A stretch of DNA of 64,000 nucleotides from Arthrobacter saudimassiliensis (GCA_900016675.1 LN483070.1:1612001-1676000); one strand, 5' to 3'; shown: positions 51,289 to 61,034, counted from the first letter of the stretch. The notes: generated from the letters alone by a model not told the origin. Numbers and translations are program-made.

Positions 51289-51294
51289 TAGAGT
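51289..51294 (+). promoter_or_regulatory. Candidate -10 box for the aldo-keto reductase operon
   Basis: TAGAGT lies 7 nt before the ATG at 51302, with no ribosome-binding site: leaderless pattern. Confidence 0.45.
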
Positions 51295-51301
51295 CGTAGG
51301 C

Positions 51302-52138
51302 ATGCAACCGGCGCCCAGACTCCTGCTCAACAACGGCGTGCAGATCGACCAGGTCGGCTTCGGCACGTACAAGATCCCGCCCGAAGACACCGAGACCCTG
51401 TGCACCCTGGCCCTCGAAGCGGGCTACCGGCACCTCGACACCGCGTCGCTGTACGGAAACGAGGCGGGCGTCGGGGCCGCGCTCCGGGCGTTCACCGAAT
51501 CCGGCCACGCGGTCCGCGACGACGTGTTCGTCACCACCAAGCTGTGGAACACGGACCAGGGGCGCGACGCCGTCCGGCCGGCCTTCGAAGCCTCGCTGTC
51601 CCGCCTGGGCCTGGAGCAGGTGGACCTGTACCTGATCCACTGGCCCTGCCCGGAACGGGGCCTGTTCATTGAAACGTACCGGGTGCTGGAGGAGCTGTAC
51701 CGCGAGGGTCGGATCCGCGCGATCGGCGTCTCCAATTTCCAGCCGGCGCATCTGGAGCAGCTGCTGGACGCGGTCGACGTGGTTCCCGCCGTCAACCAGG
51801 TGGAGCTGCACCCCTGGCTGCAGCAGCACGAGCTGCGCCGGTTCCATGCCGGGGCCGGGATCCGCACCGCCGCATGGAGCCCGCTGGGCCGCGGCGCCCT
51901 GCTGGAGGACCCGGTGGTGCAGGACATCGCAGTCGATCTGGGGCGCACGGCCGCGCAGGTGGTGCTGCGCTGGCACGTGGAGAACGACGTCGTGGTCCTG
52001 CCCAAGGCCAGCTCCGAGGAACGGATCCGCGACAACCTCGACCTGTACTCGTTCGAACTGGGCGAGGCGCACCGGGAGGCCCTGGCGGCCCTGGATGCGG
52101 GCCGCCGAACCGGATCGCATCCGGACGCGGTGAACTGA
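51302..52138 (+). CDS. Aldo/keto reductase (AKR5-type)
   Basis: This 278-residue NADPH-dependent reductase of the AKR barrel family has the catalytic tetrad: Asp in HLDTASLYGNE (with the Tyr), Lys in VTTKLWN and His in LIHWPCP. The C-terminal VVLPKASSEERIRDN motif binds the cofactor phosphate. Related enzymes reduce methylglyoxal, 2,5-diketogluconate and other carbonyls. It is the first gene of a + strand operon; its stop overlaps the next ATG (TGATG). Confidence 0.93.
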   Translation: MQPAPRLLLNNGVQIDQVGFGTYKIPPEDTETLCTLALEAGYRHLDTASLYGNEAGVGAALRAFTESGHAVRDDVFVTTKLWNTDQGRDAVRPAFEASLSRLGLEQVDLYLIHWPCPERGLFIETYRVLEELYREGRIRAIGVSNFQPAHLEQLLDAVDVVPAVNQVELHPWLQQHELRRFHAGAGIRTAAWSPLGRGALLEDPVVQDIAVDLGRTAAQVVLRWHVENDVVVLPKASSEERIRDNLDLYSFELGEAHREALAALDAGRRTGSHPDAVN

Positions 52139-53091
52139 TGCCCGCTCCCCTGCCCCCCGCGGCTGACGGCCGCGAGGCCTCCGTCCGCACGTTCGAAGTG
52201 CAGGGCACCCTGCAGCGCTGCTGGGACTTCGCACCCCTGGCCACAGCCGCCGACGCCGCCGACGCCGGCCCGGGCGGCCCGGGCGCAGGCCAGGCTTCCG
52301 CGCCGGTCTTCATGGTCCACGGCTTCCGCGGCGACCACCACGGCCTGCTGCGCATTGCCGAGGCCCTGCCGCACCGGCGGGTGCTGATCCCGGACCTGCC
52401 GGGCTTTGGCAGCTCTGAGGCGCTGCCCGGCCGGCACGACGTGGCGGCCTACGCCGACTTTGCCGCCGCGGCCCTGGACGCCCTCGGCCTGGGACCGGAG
52501 ACGGTGCTGCTCGGCCATTCCTTCGGCTCCATCATCGCCTCCGCGCTCACCGCGCGGGATCCCCGCCGGATCAGTGCCCTGATCCTGGTCAACCCGATCT
52601 GCGAGCCGGCGCTGGAGGGGCCGCGCGGCGTTGCCAGCAAGGCGGCCGAGCTGTACTACCGGGCCGGTGCCGCGCTGCCTGAATCCGCCGGCCTGGCGCT
52701 GCTGCGCAACCGGGCGGTGGTCCGCGGCAGCAGCATCATGATGGCCAAGACCCGGGACCGCCGGCTGCGCCGCTGGATCCACGGCCAGCACGACGCATAC
52801 TTCAGTGCCTTCACCAGCCGGCGGGTGGTGCTGGAGGCGTTCCAGGCCTCCATCTCGTCGACCGTGCGCGACGTCGCCCCGCAGCTTGAGCTGCCGGTGC
52901 TGCTGATCGCGGCCGAACGCGACGACCTCGGCTCGGTTCCGGGCCAGCGGAAGCTCGCCGCGGCCATGCCGGACGCCGAGCTGCACGTGCTTCCCGGCGT
53001 CGGGCACCTGGTGCACTACGAGCGGCCCGCCGAAGCCGCCGGACTGATTGAGGCGTTCCTTGCCCGGCGCGGCCCGGGAGCTGCGGCATGA
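52138..53091 (+). CDS. Alpha/beta hydrolase
   Basis: The 317-residue protein has an oxyanion motif VHGFRGDHHG and the nucleophile elbow GHSFGS, then a cap region and a late Asp (ERDDLG) and His (VGHLVHYERP) completing the triad. This resembles epoxide-hydrolase/lipase-like alpha/beta proteins; the substrate is unknown. A longer open frame starts inside the upstream reductase. The ATG at 52138 overlaps that gene's stop, and its own stop overlaps the glycosyltransferase ATG, so all three are coupled. Confidence 0.9.
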   Translation: MPAPLPPAADGREASVRTFEVQGTLQRCWDFAPLATAADAADAGPGGPGAGQASAPVFMVHGFRGDHHGLLRIAEALPHRRVLIPDLPGFGSSEALPGRHDVAAYADFAAAALDALGLGPETVLLGHSFGSIIASALTARDPRRISALILVNPICEPALEGPRGVASKAAELYYRAGAALPESAGLALLRNRAVVRGSSIMMAKTRDRRLRRWIHGQHDAYFSAFTSRRVVLEAFQASISSTVRDVAPQLELPVLLIAAERDDLGSVPGQRKLAAAMPDAELHVLPGVGHLVHYERPAEAAGLIEAFLARRGPGAAA

Positions 53092-54164
53092 GGATCATTT
53101 TCGACGCCCGTTTCACCCGGATCGGCCAGCACGACGGTATCAGCCGGTACGGCGCCAGCCTCATGGAGGCGGTCTCGCGGCACGCCGAGGTGCTCATGCT
53201 CATCAGCGACGACCGCCAGCTGGAGCTGCTGCCGGCCCTGCCGCATGTGCGGATCAACTCGCCCCTGTCCCCCGCCGAGCTGTTCGTGGCGGCCCGGGTC
53301 AACCGGCTGCGCGGCGACGTCGTCGTCTGCCCGATGCAGACGATGGGCAGCTGGGGCCGGAGGTACCCGCTGATCCTGACCCTGCACGACCTGATCTACT
53401 ACCAGAATCCGGAACCGCCGGGCTTCCTGCCGGCGCCGGTGCGCCTGCTCTGGCGGCTGTACCACCTGGCATACTGGCCGCAGCGGGTCCTGCTGAACCG
53501 GGCCGACGTCGTCGCCACCATCAGTGAAACCACCCGCGGGCTGATCCGGGCGCACCGGCTGACCCGGCGGCCGGTGCGGATCGTCGGCAACGCACCGCAG
53601 CCCGGCACGCAGCCGCGCGGTGATGCCGAACCGGAGCGGAGCCTGCTCTACATGGGCTCCTTCATGCCGTATAAGAATGTGGAGACCGCGGTGCGCGGCA
53701 TGCGGGAGCTGCCGGGCTGGACCCTGCACCTGCTGAGCCGGATCACCGATGCCCGCAGGGCCGAACTCGAGGCGCTGGTGCCCGACGGCGGCGGCGTCGT
53801 GTTCCATGACGGGGTCACCGACGAGGAGTATGCGGATCTGCTGTCCCGGGCCACGGCGCTGGTGAGCCTCTCCCGCGCCGAAGGCTACGGTCTGCCGCTG
53901 ATCGAGGCCATGGCCGCGGGGACCCCGGTGATCGCCAGCGACATTCCCATCTTCCGCGAGGTCACGGCCGGGGCAGCGGCGCTCGTCGACCCCGACAGCC
54001 CGGCGGAATTTGCCGCCGCGGTGCAGGAGCTCTCCGCCCCGGAGCAGTGGCGGAAGGCCTCCGAAGCGGGCCGCCGCCGCGCTGCCGAGTACTCCTGGGA
54101 GGACTCGGCGCAGCAGCTGCTTGCCGCCGCGGCCGAAGCGGTCCAGGCGCACCGGAACCGCTGA
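53088..54164 (+). CDS. GT4 family glycosyltransferase
   Basis: The 358-residue GT-B glycosyltransferase has the C-terminal donor motif E-G-Y-G-L-P-L-I-E-A-M-A-A-G-T-P-V-I (around residue 265-285). The N-terminal half contains TLHDLIYY and the acceptor-binding start RIIFDARFTRIG. Family GT4 enzymes transfer mannose, glucose or GlcNAc to lipids, sugars or polymers. The sugar and acceptor are unknown. It is coupled to the hydrolase by ATGA overlap and ends 23 bp from a convergent gene. Confidence 0.9.
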   Translation: MRIIFDARFTRIGQHDGISRYGASLMEAVSRHAEVLMLISDDRQLELLPALPHVRINSPLSPAELFVAARVNRLRGDVVVCPMQTMGSWGRRYPLILTLHDLIYYQNPEPPGFLPAPVRLLWRLYHLAYWPQRVLLNRADVVATISETTRGLIRAHRLTRRPVRIVGNAPQPGTQPRGDAEPERSLLYMGSFMPYKNVETAVRGMRELPGWTLHLLSRITDARRAELEALVPDGGGVVFHDGVTDEEYADLLSRATALVSLSRAEGYGLPLIEAMAAGTPVIASDIPIFREVTAGAAALVDPDSPAEFAAAVQELSAPEQWRKASEAGRRRAAEYSWEDSAQQLLAAAAEAVQAHRNR

Positions 54165-54186
54165 AGCCGGCGGCCCGCGACGCCGG

Positions 54187-55197
54187 TCAGCGCAGGTCGA
54201 CCAGCATCTTTCCGGTGTTCGCCCCGCGCATGAGGTCGATGAAGGCCTGCGGTGCGTTGTCGAGGCCCGTCACCACGGTCTCCTCGAACCGTACGGCGCC
54301 CTCCTGCAGCCATCGGCCCATCAGCTCGGCGAACTCCGCCGCGTACTGGTTGTAGCTGCGGACGATGAAGCCGCGCAGGGTCAGTTCCTTGCCGATGGCC
54401 AGGGCAAGGTTCCGCGGCGCCGGAGACGGTTCGGTTTCGTTGTACTGCGAGATGGCGCCGCAGAGCGCGATGCGGCCGCCGCGGTTCATGGCACCGATCG
54501 CCGCTTCCAGGTGGTCTCCGCCCACGTTGTCGAAGTAGACGTCGATGCCGTCCGGCGCGGCGTCGCGCAGCTGCCGGTGCACCGGGCCGTCGTGGTAGTT
54601 GAACGCCGCGTCGAAGCCGTAGTCGAGCAGCTTGGCGACCTTTTCGGCGCTGCCGGCGCTGCCGATCACCCGGGACGCGCCGAGCGCCTTGGCGATCTGG
54701 CCAACCAGGGAGCCGACGGCCCCCGCGGCGCCGGAAACGAACACGACGTCACCTTCCCGGAACCCCGCCACCTTCGTCAGTCCCGCGTACGCGGTCAGTC
54801 CGGTCAGGCCAAGGGCGCCGAGGTAGGCCGAGGCGGGAGCCGCCGCGGTGTCGACCACGCGGGCCGCCTTGCCGGGCAGCACGGTCCAGTCCCGCCAGCC
54901 CGCATTGTGCAGCACCATGTCGCCGATCTTGTGCCGGTCGGAGCGGGAGGCGACCACTTCGCCGACGGCGCCGCCCTCGAGCGGCTCATCGAGCCGGAAG
55001 GGCGGCACGTAGGACTTCACGTCGTTCATCCGGCCGCGCATGTAGGGGTCCACGGACATGAAGTGGTTGCGCACCAGCACCTCTCCGTCCTCCGGCTCGG
55101 GCAGCGGAACCTCGGTGAAGCGGAAGTTCTCCTGTTCCGGCCAGCCGTCCGGGCGGGAGGCAAGGTGGATCTGGCGGGCGGTGTCCGGACGGGTCAT
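54187..55197 (-). CDS. NADP-dependent medium-chain reductase (prostaglandin reductase-like)
   Basis: The 336-residue zinc-independent MDR protein has the NADPH site GAAGAVGSLVGQIAK and the YFDNVGGDHLEAA region typical of leukotriene B4 dehydrogenase/curA-type reductases. These reduce alpha,beta-unsaturated ketones and aldehydes. An AGGAAGG site precedes the ATG. It sits between the + strand operon and priA, on its own. Confidence 0.9.
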   Translation of the reverse strand: MTRPDTARQIHLASRPDGWPEQENFRFTEVPLPEPEDGEVLVRNHFMSVDPYMRGRMNDVKSYVPPFRLDEPLEGGAVGEVVASRSDRHKIGDMVLHNAGWRDWTVLPGKAARVVDTAAAPASAYLGALGLTGLTAYAGLTKVAGFREGDVVFVSGAAGAVGSLVGQIAKALGASRVIGSAGSAEKVAKLLDYGFDAAFNYHDGPVHRQLRDAAPDGIDVYFDNVGGDHLEAAIGAMNRGGRIALCGAISQYNETEPSPAPRNLALAIGKELTLRGFIVRSYNQYAAEFAELMGRWLQEGAVRFEETVVTGLDNAPQAFIDLMRGANTGKMLVDLR

Positions 55198-55269
55198 GGA
55201 AGGCCTTCCTGCAGCGGATAGTCGTCAGCAGACTGTCTACCATCACCTGCCGCCCCCATGCACGTCCGC

Positions 55270-55290
55270 CCCGGCGGGCACGCCGCCGGG
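55270..55290 (-). terminator. Hairpin after priA
   Basis: An 8-bp inverted repeat, CCCGGCGG (55270-55277) and CCGCCGGG (55283-55290), just past the priA stop. There is no U-run, so support is only moderate. Confidence 0.45.
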
Positions 55291-55295
55291 CCCGC

Positions 55296-57509
55296 CTAGA
55301 GGACGTCCAGGCCGTCCACCCGCACGTACACCGGCTGTCCCGTGCGCCGGGCGGAGAAAGCCGCCCGGGTGGCCCGCAGGGACGCGGTGACGGCCGCCGC
55401 GACCGTGTACGGGAAGAAGACCAGGGTGCGCCAGCTCACCGCCTCGGGCGCCCCGCCGTCGCCGTCCTGCTCCTCCGCCACGGGGGCAGGGCCCACCATG
55501 CGCACGGCGTCGGGCAGTTCGGCGCGGGCGAGGAAGGCCGAGACGGCGTCACGGGTGCCGGTCAGCGAGGCGAAGCGGACCGCCGGCGGCAACCCGAGTT
55601 CCCGGCGCTGCTGCAGTTCCCGGTCCGCTGCGCCCACGGGATCCCAGCGCAGGAGGTGTCCCACGGTGGCCGTGTCTTCGGCGGTGACCACCACCTGTCC
55701 GCCTTCGGCGGCCGGGCGGACCAGCGCCGCGGCGTTGAACCAGCGGCGCAGGGTATCTTCGGCCGCGCGCAGTGATTCCCGGGACAGCATGGCCGTGCCG
55801 TCGAGCAGCAGGGCTGCGGCATAACCGTCCGCGGCGACGGGCTCCGCGCCCGGCGTGGCCACCACCAGCGCCGGATCGGCGGAGACGTGGGTGCGGACGT
55901 GGTCACCGGCGGAGGAGATCACGGGCACCGAGGGAAAGGCCCGTCCGAGCTCTTCGGCGGTCCGTCCGGCGCCGACGGCCGCGGCGCGCAGCCGCCCGCT
56001 TCCGCAGTTGGGGCACTGCCAGCGGGGCTGGGGATGTCCGCACCAGCGGCAGGCGGGCACCGCGTTCCGCCCCGCGGCGGCGAGCGGTCCCCCGCAGTCC
56101 GGGCAGCGTGCCGGTTCCCGGCAGTCCTGGCAGGACAGGGCGGGCGAGAACCCGGTCCGGGCCACCTGCACCAGCACCGGGCCGCGGGCGAGCCCGTCCT
56201 GGGCCGCCTTCCACGCGGCATGCGGTATCCGGGCGCGGGCTGCGAGGGGATCCCGCTCGAGGTTGAAGGAGTCCGCCGTCGCGGTCACCCGCGGGGCCAG
56301 CCGGCGCACCACCGCGCGGTCCGCGCTGATCGACGCGGCCCATCCGGTCTCCACCAGCCGCTGCGCCTCGGGGGTGCGGGTGATGCCGGCGATCAGCAGT
56401 CCGGCTCCTTCCGCCTCCGCGCGCAGCAGCAGCACCTCCCGGGCGTGCTGATACGGCGCGCGGAGCTCGGCGTGCAGTTCGTCGCCGTCGTCCCAGATGC
56501 AGACCAGGCCCAGGTCCGCCACCGGCGCGTAGGCGGCGGACCGGGTGCCGACGGCGACCCGGGCCTCGCCGTGGAGCAGGCGGAGGAAGTTGCGGTAGCG
56601 GGGCGTCGGTCCGTCTTCGGCGCTGAGCCGGACGGCCTGGCCGGGCTCCAGGACCTCGTCGAGGGCCTCCACCACCCGGTCGAGGTCCTTGCGGTCCGGC
56701 ACCACCACGAGGGCGCCGCGGCCCGAACGCACGGTGGCGTGCACCGCCGCAGCGATCTCGCGGGGCCAGTCGGCCGGTCCGAAGCCGCCGAGGGAGGACA
56801 GCACCGCGCGGGGGCTGTCTCCGGCCGCCAGGTGGGACAGGAACGCCGGGCCGCTCGGATATCGGTCCAGGCCCCCCGGAGCGGCCGGGAACGGCTGCGG
56901 GTCGTCCGGATCCGGAGCGGCGCCGGCGGCAGGCTCAGCAGCGGCAGGTTCATCAGCAGCGGCACGTTCATCGGCAGCGGCAGGGGCCTCCGTGTCCGGC
57001 CCCGGCGGCGTGGCCGACGCCGCTGCGTACTCCTTGTCCACCTTCGCCACCCGGGGCGGAATCGCCACGCGAAGCACGTCGTGGACCGTTCCGGCATAGC
57101 GCCGGGCCACGGCCTGGGCCAGGGCCAGGATCTCCGGGCTGAGCACCGGCTGCGGGGAGACCACCTTGCCGAGGTTGATCAGCCGGACGCCGGGCTCCGG
57201 CTCGGCCCGGCGCTCGGTAATGAAGCCGGGCAGCTCCTGGCCGCCGAACCGCACCTTGACCCGCGCGCCTGCCGCTGCGTCGGCATCGAGCTCGGCGGGG
57301 ACCTGGTAGTCGAACGGGCGGTCCAGGTGCGGCAGCGGCGAGTCCAGCAGGACGCGGGCAATCGGCAGCCGCGCGGCCGGCCGGGCCTTGCCCGGCGGGG
57401 CGGCCGGGGCGGCGAACCCGTGCAGCAGGCTCAGCTGGCGGGGCTGCTCAGGGGCGTCTGCAGCACCGTTGCGGGTGCCTGCGGCATCCGGTCCGGGCTG
57501 CGTTCCCAT
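55296..57509 (-). CDS. priA: PriA-like primosomal protein lacking helicase motifs
   Basis: The 737-residue protein has the PriA N-terminal DNA-binding domain (VLLDSPLPHLDRPFDY, RVKVRFGGQELPGFI) and the zinc region with four CxxC pairs (CQDC, CPDC, CRWC, CPNC at about 458-500). The helicase motor is degenerate: no GxGKT-like Walker A occurs around residues 225-265, and the DEEH box is replaced by IWDDGDE (about 333). This is the form known in actinobacteria, annotated there as probably without helicase activity. It starts 8 nt after metK. fmt, its usual downstream neighbour, is absent here. Confidence 0.9.
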   Translation of the reverse strand: MGTQPGPDAAGTRNGAADAPEQPRQLSLLHGFAAPAAPPGKARPAARLPIARVLLDSPLPHLDRPFDYQVPAELDADAAAGARVKVRFGGQELPGFITERRAEPEPGVRLINLGKVVSPQPVLSPEILALAQAVARRYAGTVHDVLRVAIPPRVAKVDKEYAAASATPPGPDTEAPAAADERAAADEPAAAEPAAGAAPDPDDPQPFPAAPGGLDRYPSGPAFLSHLAAGDSPRAVLSSLGGFGPADWPREIAAAVHATVRSGRGALVVVPDRKDLDRVVEALDEVLEPGQAVRLSAEDGPTPRYRNFLRLLHGEARVAVGTRSAAYAPVADLGLVCIWDDGDELHAELRAPYQHAREVLLLRAEAEGAGLLIAGITRTPEAQRLVETGWAASISADRAVVRRLAPRVTATADSFNLERDPLAARARIPHAAWKAAQDGLARGPVLVQVARTGFSPALSCQDCREPARCPDCGGPLAAAGRNAVPACRWCGHPQPRWQCPNCGSGRLRAAAVGAGRTAEELGRAFPSVPVISSAGDHVRTHVSADPALVVATPGAEPVAADGYAAALLLDGTAMLSRESLRAAEDTLRRWFNAAALVRPAAEGGQVVVTAEDTATVGHLLRWDPVGAADRELQQRRELGLPPAVRFASLTGTRDAVSAFLARAELPDAVRMVGPAPVAEEQDGDGGAPEAVSWRTLVFFPYTVAAAVTASLRATRAAFSARRTGQPVYVRVDGLDVL

Positions 57510-57517
57510 TGCCGTGC

Positions 57518-58741
57518 CTAGGCGTTGAACCAGCTGCGCAGGTCCGCCGCCTTGTCGGTGCGCTCCCAGGTGAAGTCCGGATCCTCGCGGCCGAAGTGGC
57601 CGTGGGCTGCGGTCTTCTGGTAGATCGGGCGCTTGAGGTCCAGGGCGTTGATGATGCCCAGCGGCCGCAGGTCGAAGACATCCTCGATGGCGAGGGCGAT
57701 CCTGGCCGGGTCCACCGTCTCGGTGCCGAAGGTCTCCACGTAGATGCCGACCGGGTGGGCCATGCCGATCGCGTAGGCGATCTGGATCTCGGCGCGGCGT
57801 GCCAGGCCGGCGGCGACGACGTTCTTGGCCACCCAGCGCATCGCGTAGGCGGCGGACCGGTCCACCTTCGACGGGTCCTTGCCGCTGAAGGCGCCGCCGC
57901 CGTGGCGGGCGAAGCCGCCGTAGGTGTCGACGATGATCTTGCGGCCGGTCAGGCCCGCGTCTCCGACGGGACCGCCGATGACGAACGGTCCGCCCGGGTT
58001 CAGGATGTGCCGGACGTCGGAGGTGTCGAGTTCGGTGTCCGCCAGCACCGGGTTGATGACGTGCTCGGCGAGGTCGGCGCGCAGCTGCCCCAGGTCGACG
58101 TTGGCGGCGTGCTGGGAGGAGATCACCACGGAGTCGACCGACACCGGGCGGTCGCCGTCGTAGCCGATGGTGACCTGGGTCTTGCCGTCGGGGCGCAGGT
58201 AGGGCAGGGTGCCGTTCTTGCGCACGGTGGACAGCTGCTCGGAGAGCCGGTGCGCCAGCCAGATGGGGGTGGGCATGTAGACGCCCGTCTCGTCGCTGGC
58301 GAAGCCGAACATGATGCCCTGGTCGCCGGCGCCCTGCACGTCGTTGGGGTCCGCCGGGGAACCGGAGCGGTTCTCCACCGAGTTGAACACGCCGGAGGCG
58401 ATTTCCGGGGACTGCTGGCCGATGGACACGGACACGCCGCAGCGGGCGCCGTCGAAACCGTTGGCGGAGGAGTCGTAGCCGATGCCCAGGATGGTGTCGC
58501 GGACGAGCTGGGGAATCTCGACGTACGCTTCGGTGGTCACCTCGCCGGCGACGTGGACGAGTCCGGTGGTCACCAGGGTCTCGACGGCGACGCGGGACTC
58601 GGGGTCGGCCTTCAGCATGCCGTCGAGGATGGCATCGCTGATCTGGTCACAGATTTTGTCCGGGTGGCCTTCCGTGACCGATTCGGACGTGAACAGGCGC
58701 AGCCCGGACCCGGGCGTGGAAACGGGGGAAGTAAGACTCAC
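57518..58741 (-). CDS. metK: S-adenosylmethionine synthetase
   Basis: MetK makes S-adenosylmethionine from methionine and ATP. The 407-residue protein has [16 protein letters not shown] near the start, the [10 protein letters not shown] motif and the [16 protein letters not shown] phosphate loop. The three-domain MetK fold is complete. No SAM riboswitch is visible in the 66 bp between coaBC and metK. It lies between coaBC and priA in the long - strand run. Confidence 0.97.
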   Translation of the reverse strand: MSLTSPVSTPGSGLRLFTSESVTEGHPDKICDQISDAILDGMLKADPESRVAVETLVTTGLVHVAGEVTTEAYVEIPQLVRDTILGIGYDSSANGFDGARCGVSVSIGQQSPEIASGVFNSVENRSGSPADPNDVQGAGDQGIMFGFASDETGVYMPTPIWLAHRLSEQLSTVRKNGTLPYLRPDGKTQVTIGYDGDRPVSVDSVVISSQHAANVDLGQLRADLAEHVINPVLADTELDTSDVRHILNPGGPFVIGGPVGDAGLTGRKIIVDTYGGFARHGGGAFSGKDPSKVDRSAAYAMRWVAKNVVAAGLARRAEIQIAYAIGMAHPVGIYVETFGTETVDPARIALAIEDVFDLRPLGIINALDLKRPIYQKTAAHGHFGREDPDFTWERTDKAADLRSWFNA

Positions 58742-58807
58742 GGATCCAACTCTACCGGTTGCCCCTGACGTTCCCGACCCGTCCGAAACGCCGTGTGGAC
58801 GCGTGGA

Positions 58808-60073
58808 TCAGCGCAGCGCCGCGGCCACCCGGCCGATGATGCCGGCCGCGATCTCGGCCTTGGTGCCGGCCAGCGTGGGGACCGGGGCGGCGGGGTCCAT
58901 TCCGGGCGTGAGGAACATGACCTCGGTGCTGTCCTGCCCGAAGACCAGGTTCCGGCCCACGCGGTTGAGCACGAGCAGGTCGCAGCCCTTCCGGTCGAGC
59001 TTGTGCCGCCCGTAGGCCAGCACGTCGGAGCCGGCGTCGCCGGTTTCGGCGGCAAAGCCGACAATCAGCGGTCCGGAGTCCGGCAGGGCGCCGTCGGCGC
59101 GGCGCTGTTCATCGCGGCGGACCACCAGCTCGCGCAGGATGTCGGGGTTGCGGACGAGTTCGATGACCGGGTCCTGCCCGTCGTCGCGCTTCTTGATCTT
59201 GGTGTCCGACGCGGCGGCGGGGCGGAAGTCGGCGACGGCGGCGGACATGATCACCACGTCGGCTCCGTCGGCGGCCTTCAGCATGGCGTCGCGCAGTTCC
59301 AGGGCGGTCTCGACGCGGGTGGTCTCCGCGCCGGGGGGCGGGGGAACATCCATGTGCGCCGCGACGAACCGCACCTGGGCGCCGGCGGCGAGGGCCGTTT
59401 CGGCCAGGGCCGCGCCCTGCTTGCCGGAGGACCGGTTGCCCAGGAACCGGACCGGGTCCAGGGGTTCGCGGGTGCCGCCGGCGCTGATCACGACCGTGCG
59501 GCCGGCCAGCGGCCCCGCCGGGCCGGTCTCGGAGGCCGCGGCGGGCTCCTGCCGGGCAGCGGCCAGGGCGGCGGCAAAGATCTCTTCGGGCTCGCGCAGC
59601 CGGCCCGGGCCGGAGTCCGGCCCGGTGAGGCGCCCGACGCCGGGCTCCATCACCACTGCCCCGCGGGAGCGCAGCAGCGCCACGTTCGCCTGGGTGGCGG
59701 GATGGGCCCACATTTCGGTGTGCATGGCCGGAGCGAAGACCACCGGCCCGCGGGCCATCAGCAGGGTGTTGGTCAGCAGGTCCGGGGCCTGGCCCGTGGC
59801 GGCCTTGGCGAGCAGGTCGGCGGTGGCGGGAGCCACCACCACCAGGTCGGCCTCATGGCCGAGGCGGACGTGGTTGACCGTCTCCACGGCATCGAACACC
59901 GTGGTGGTCACCGGGTGGCCGGAGAGGGCCTCCCAGGTCGCCACGCCCACGAACCGCAGCGAGGCCTCGGTCGGCACGACGGTCACGTCGTGGCCGGCCT
60001 CGGTGAACAGGCGCAGCAGAAGCGCGGCCTTGTACGCGGCGATGCCGCCGCCCACCCCCAGAACGATCCGCAC
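58808..60073 (-). CDS. coaBC: Bifunctional phosphopantothenoylcysteine decarboxylase/synthetase
   Basis: CoaBC ligates cysteine to 4'-phosphopantothenate and decarboxylates the product in coenzyme A synthesis. The N-terminal CoaC flavoprotein half (about residues 1-180) has GVGGGIAAYKAA, an active-site His region and the ACPAMHTEMW-type loop as APAMHTEMW. The C-terminal CoaB half (about 190-421) has ISAGGTREPLDPVRFLGNRSSGK. It lies between rpoZ and metK, the normal actinobacterial neighbourhood. Confidence 0.97.
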   Translation of the reverse strand: MRIVLGVGGGIAAYKAALLLRLFTEAGHDVTVVPTEASLRFVGVATWEALSGHPVTTTVFDAVETVNHVRLGHEADLVVVAPATADLLAKAATGQAPDLLTNTLLMARGPVVFAPAMHTEMWAHPATQANVALLRSRGAVVMEPGVGRLTGPDSGPGRLREPEEIFAAALAAARQEPAAASETGPAGPLAGRTVVISAGGTREPLDPVRFLGNRSSGKQGAALAETALAAGAQVRFVAAHMDVPPPPGAETTRVETALELRDAMLKAADGADVVIMSAAVADFRPAAASDTKIKKRDDGQDPVIELVRNPDILRELVVRRDEQRRADGALPDSGPLIVGFAAETGDAGSDVLAYGRHKLDRKGCDLLVLNRVGRNLVFGQDSTEVMFLTPGMDPAAPVPTLAGTKAEIAAGIIGRVAAALR

Positions 60074-60111
60074 CGTGGACCTGCCCCTTCCGCGCCTGCC
60101 GAAACCGGCTG

Positions 60112-60372
60112 CTACTCGGCGGACTCGTTGGCGCGGACGACCAGCTGGCCCTCGTTGATCTCGCGCAGCGCGATCGACAGCGGCTTCTCGTTCAGCTTGG
60201 TCTCCACCAGCGGGCCGACGTACTCGAACAGGCCCTCGTGGAGCTGGGAGTAGTAGGCGTTGATCTGGCGGGCGCGCTTGGCGCCGTAGATGACCAGCGC
60301 GTACTTGGAATCGGCGGCCTGCAGCAGGTCGTCGATCGGCGGGTTGATGATGCCTTCGTTGGAAGTCGTCAA
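60112..60372 (-). CDS. rpoZ: RNA polymerase subunit omega
   Basis: Omega stabilises RNA polymerase assembly. The 86-residue protein starts at TTG ([17 protein letters not shown], with the first residue read from TTG) and has [20 protein letters not shown], the conserved core. GGAG lies 6 nt upstream of the TTG, which decides the start; a longer open frame exists but includes the spacer. It lies between gmk and coaBC. Confidence 0.94.
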   Translation of the reverse strand: MTTSNEGIINPPIDDLLQAADSKYALVIYGAKRARQINAYYSQLHEGLFEYVGPLVETKLNEKPLSIALREINEGQLVVRANESAE

Positions 60373-60409
60373 GGAATTCTCCAAAGCTCTTGGTACGGGA
60401 TGCCGGGTC

Positions 60410-60979
60410 TCAGTGCTGGCGAGGACGGATCCCCATGAGTGAAACAAGCTCAGCCGCAGCCCGCTGCACGTCGTCGTTAATGACGGTGTGATCGAACTCG
60501 GGCTCGGCGGCAAGCTCCAGTTTAGCGGTTTCCAGCCTCCGCTGCTGCTCTTCGGGTGTTTCCGTGCCCCGCCCGACGAGGCGGCGGACCATTTCGTCCC
60601 AGCTCGGCGGGGCGAGGAACACGAAATTCGCCTCCGGCATGGACTCCTTCACCTGCCGTGCACCCTGCAGGTCGATCTCCAGGAGCACCGAGCGGCCTTC
60701 GGCCATGGCCTGCTCCACGGTGCGGCGCAGGGTTCCGTAGCGGTTATGCCCGTGGACCACGGCCCACTCCAGCATCTGCCCGCCGGCCACCAGCTCGTCG
60801 AACTCCTCCGGGCTGACGAAGAAGTAGTGGACTCCGTCCTCCTCCCCCGGCCGCGGCGCCCGGGTGGTGGCGGAAACGGACAGCCACACGTCCGGGTAGT
60901 TGTCACGGATATAGGTGGAGACTGTGCCCTTGCCGACGGCTGTCGGACCTGCCAGTACTGTCAGCCGCGGTTGCGACAC
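60410..60979 (-). CDS. gmk: Guanylate kinase
   Basis: Gmk converts GMP and ATP to GDP and ADP. The 189-residue protein has the P-loop GPTAVGKGT (about residues 11-19), the [22 protein letters not shown]-binding region, and the lid. It starts at GTG, preceded by GCGAGG. It is followed by rpoZ after 37 bp, the common gmk-rpoZ pair. Confidence 0.96.
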   Translation of the reverse strand: MSQPRLTVLAGPTAVGKGTVSTYIRDNYPDVWLSVSATTRAPRPGEEDGVHYFFVSPEEFDELVAGGQMLEWAVVHGHNRYGTLRRTVEQAMAEGRSVLLEIDLQGARQVKESMPEANFVFLAPPSWDEMVRRLVGRGTETPEEQQRRLETAKLELAAEPEFDHTVINDDVQRAAAELVSLMGIRPRQH

Positions 60980-61034
60980 GTGGACCTCGCTTGCTCTCGT
61001 TGCGGAACCGGCTGCGGCGGTCCCGGCGGGAGCG

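Noticed and set aside
58742-58807. SAM riboswitch ahead of metK
   Set aside because: Only 66 bp separate coaBC from metK and no SAM-I/II-like helix set is seen.
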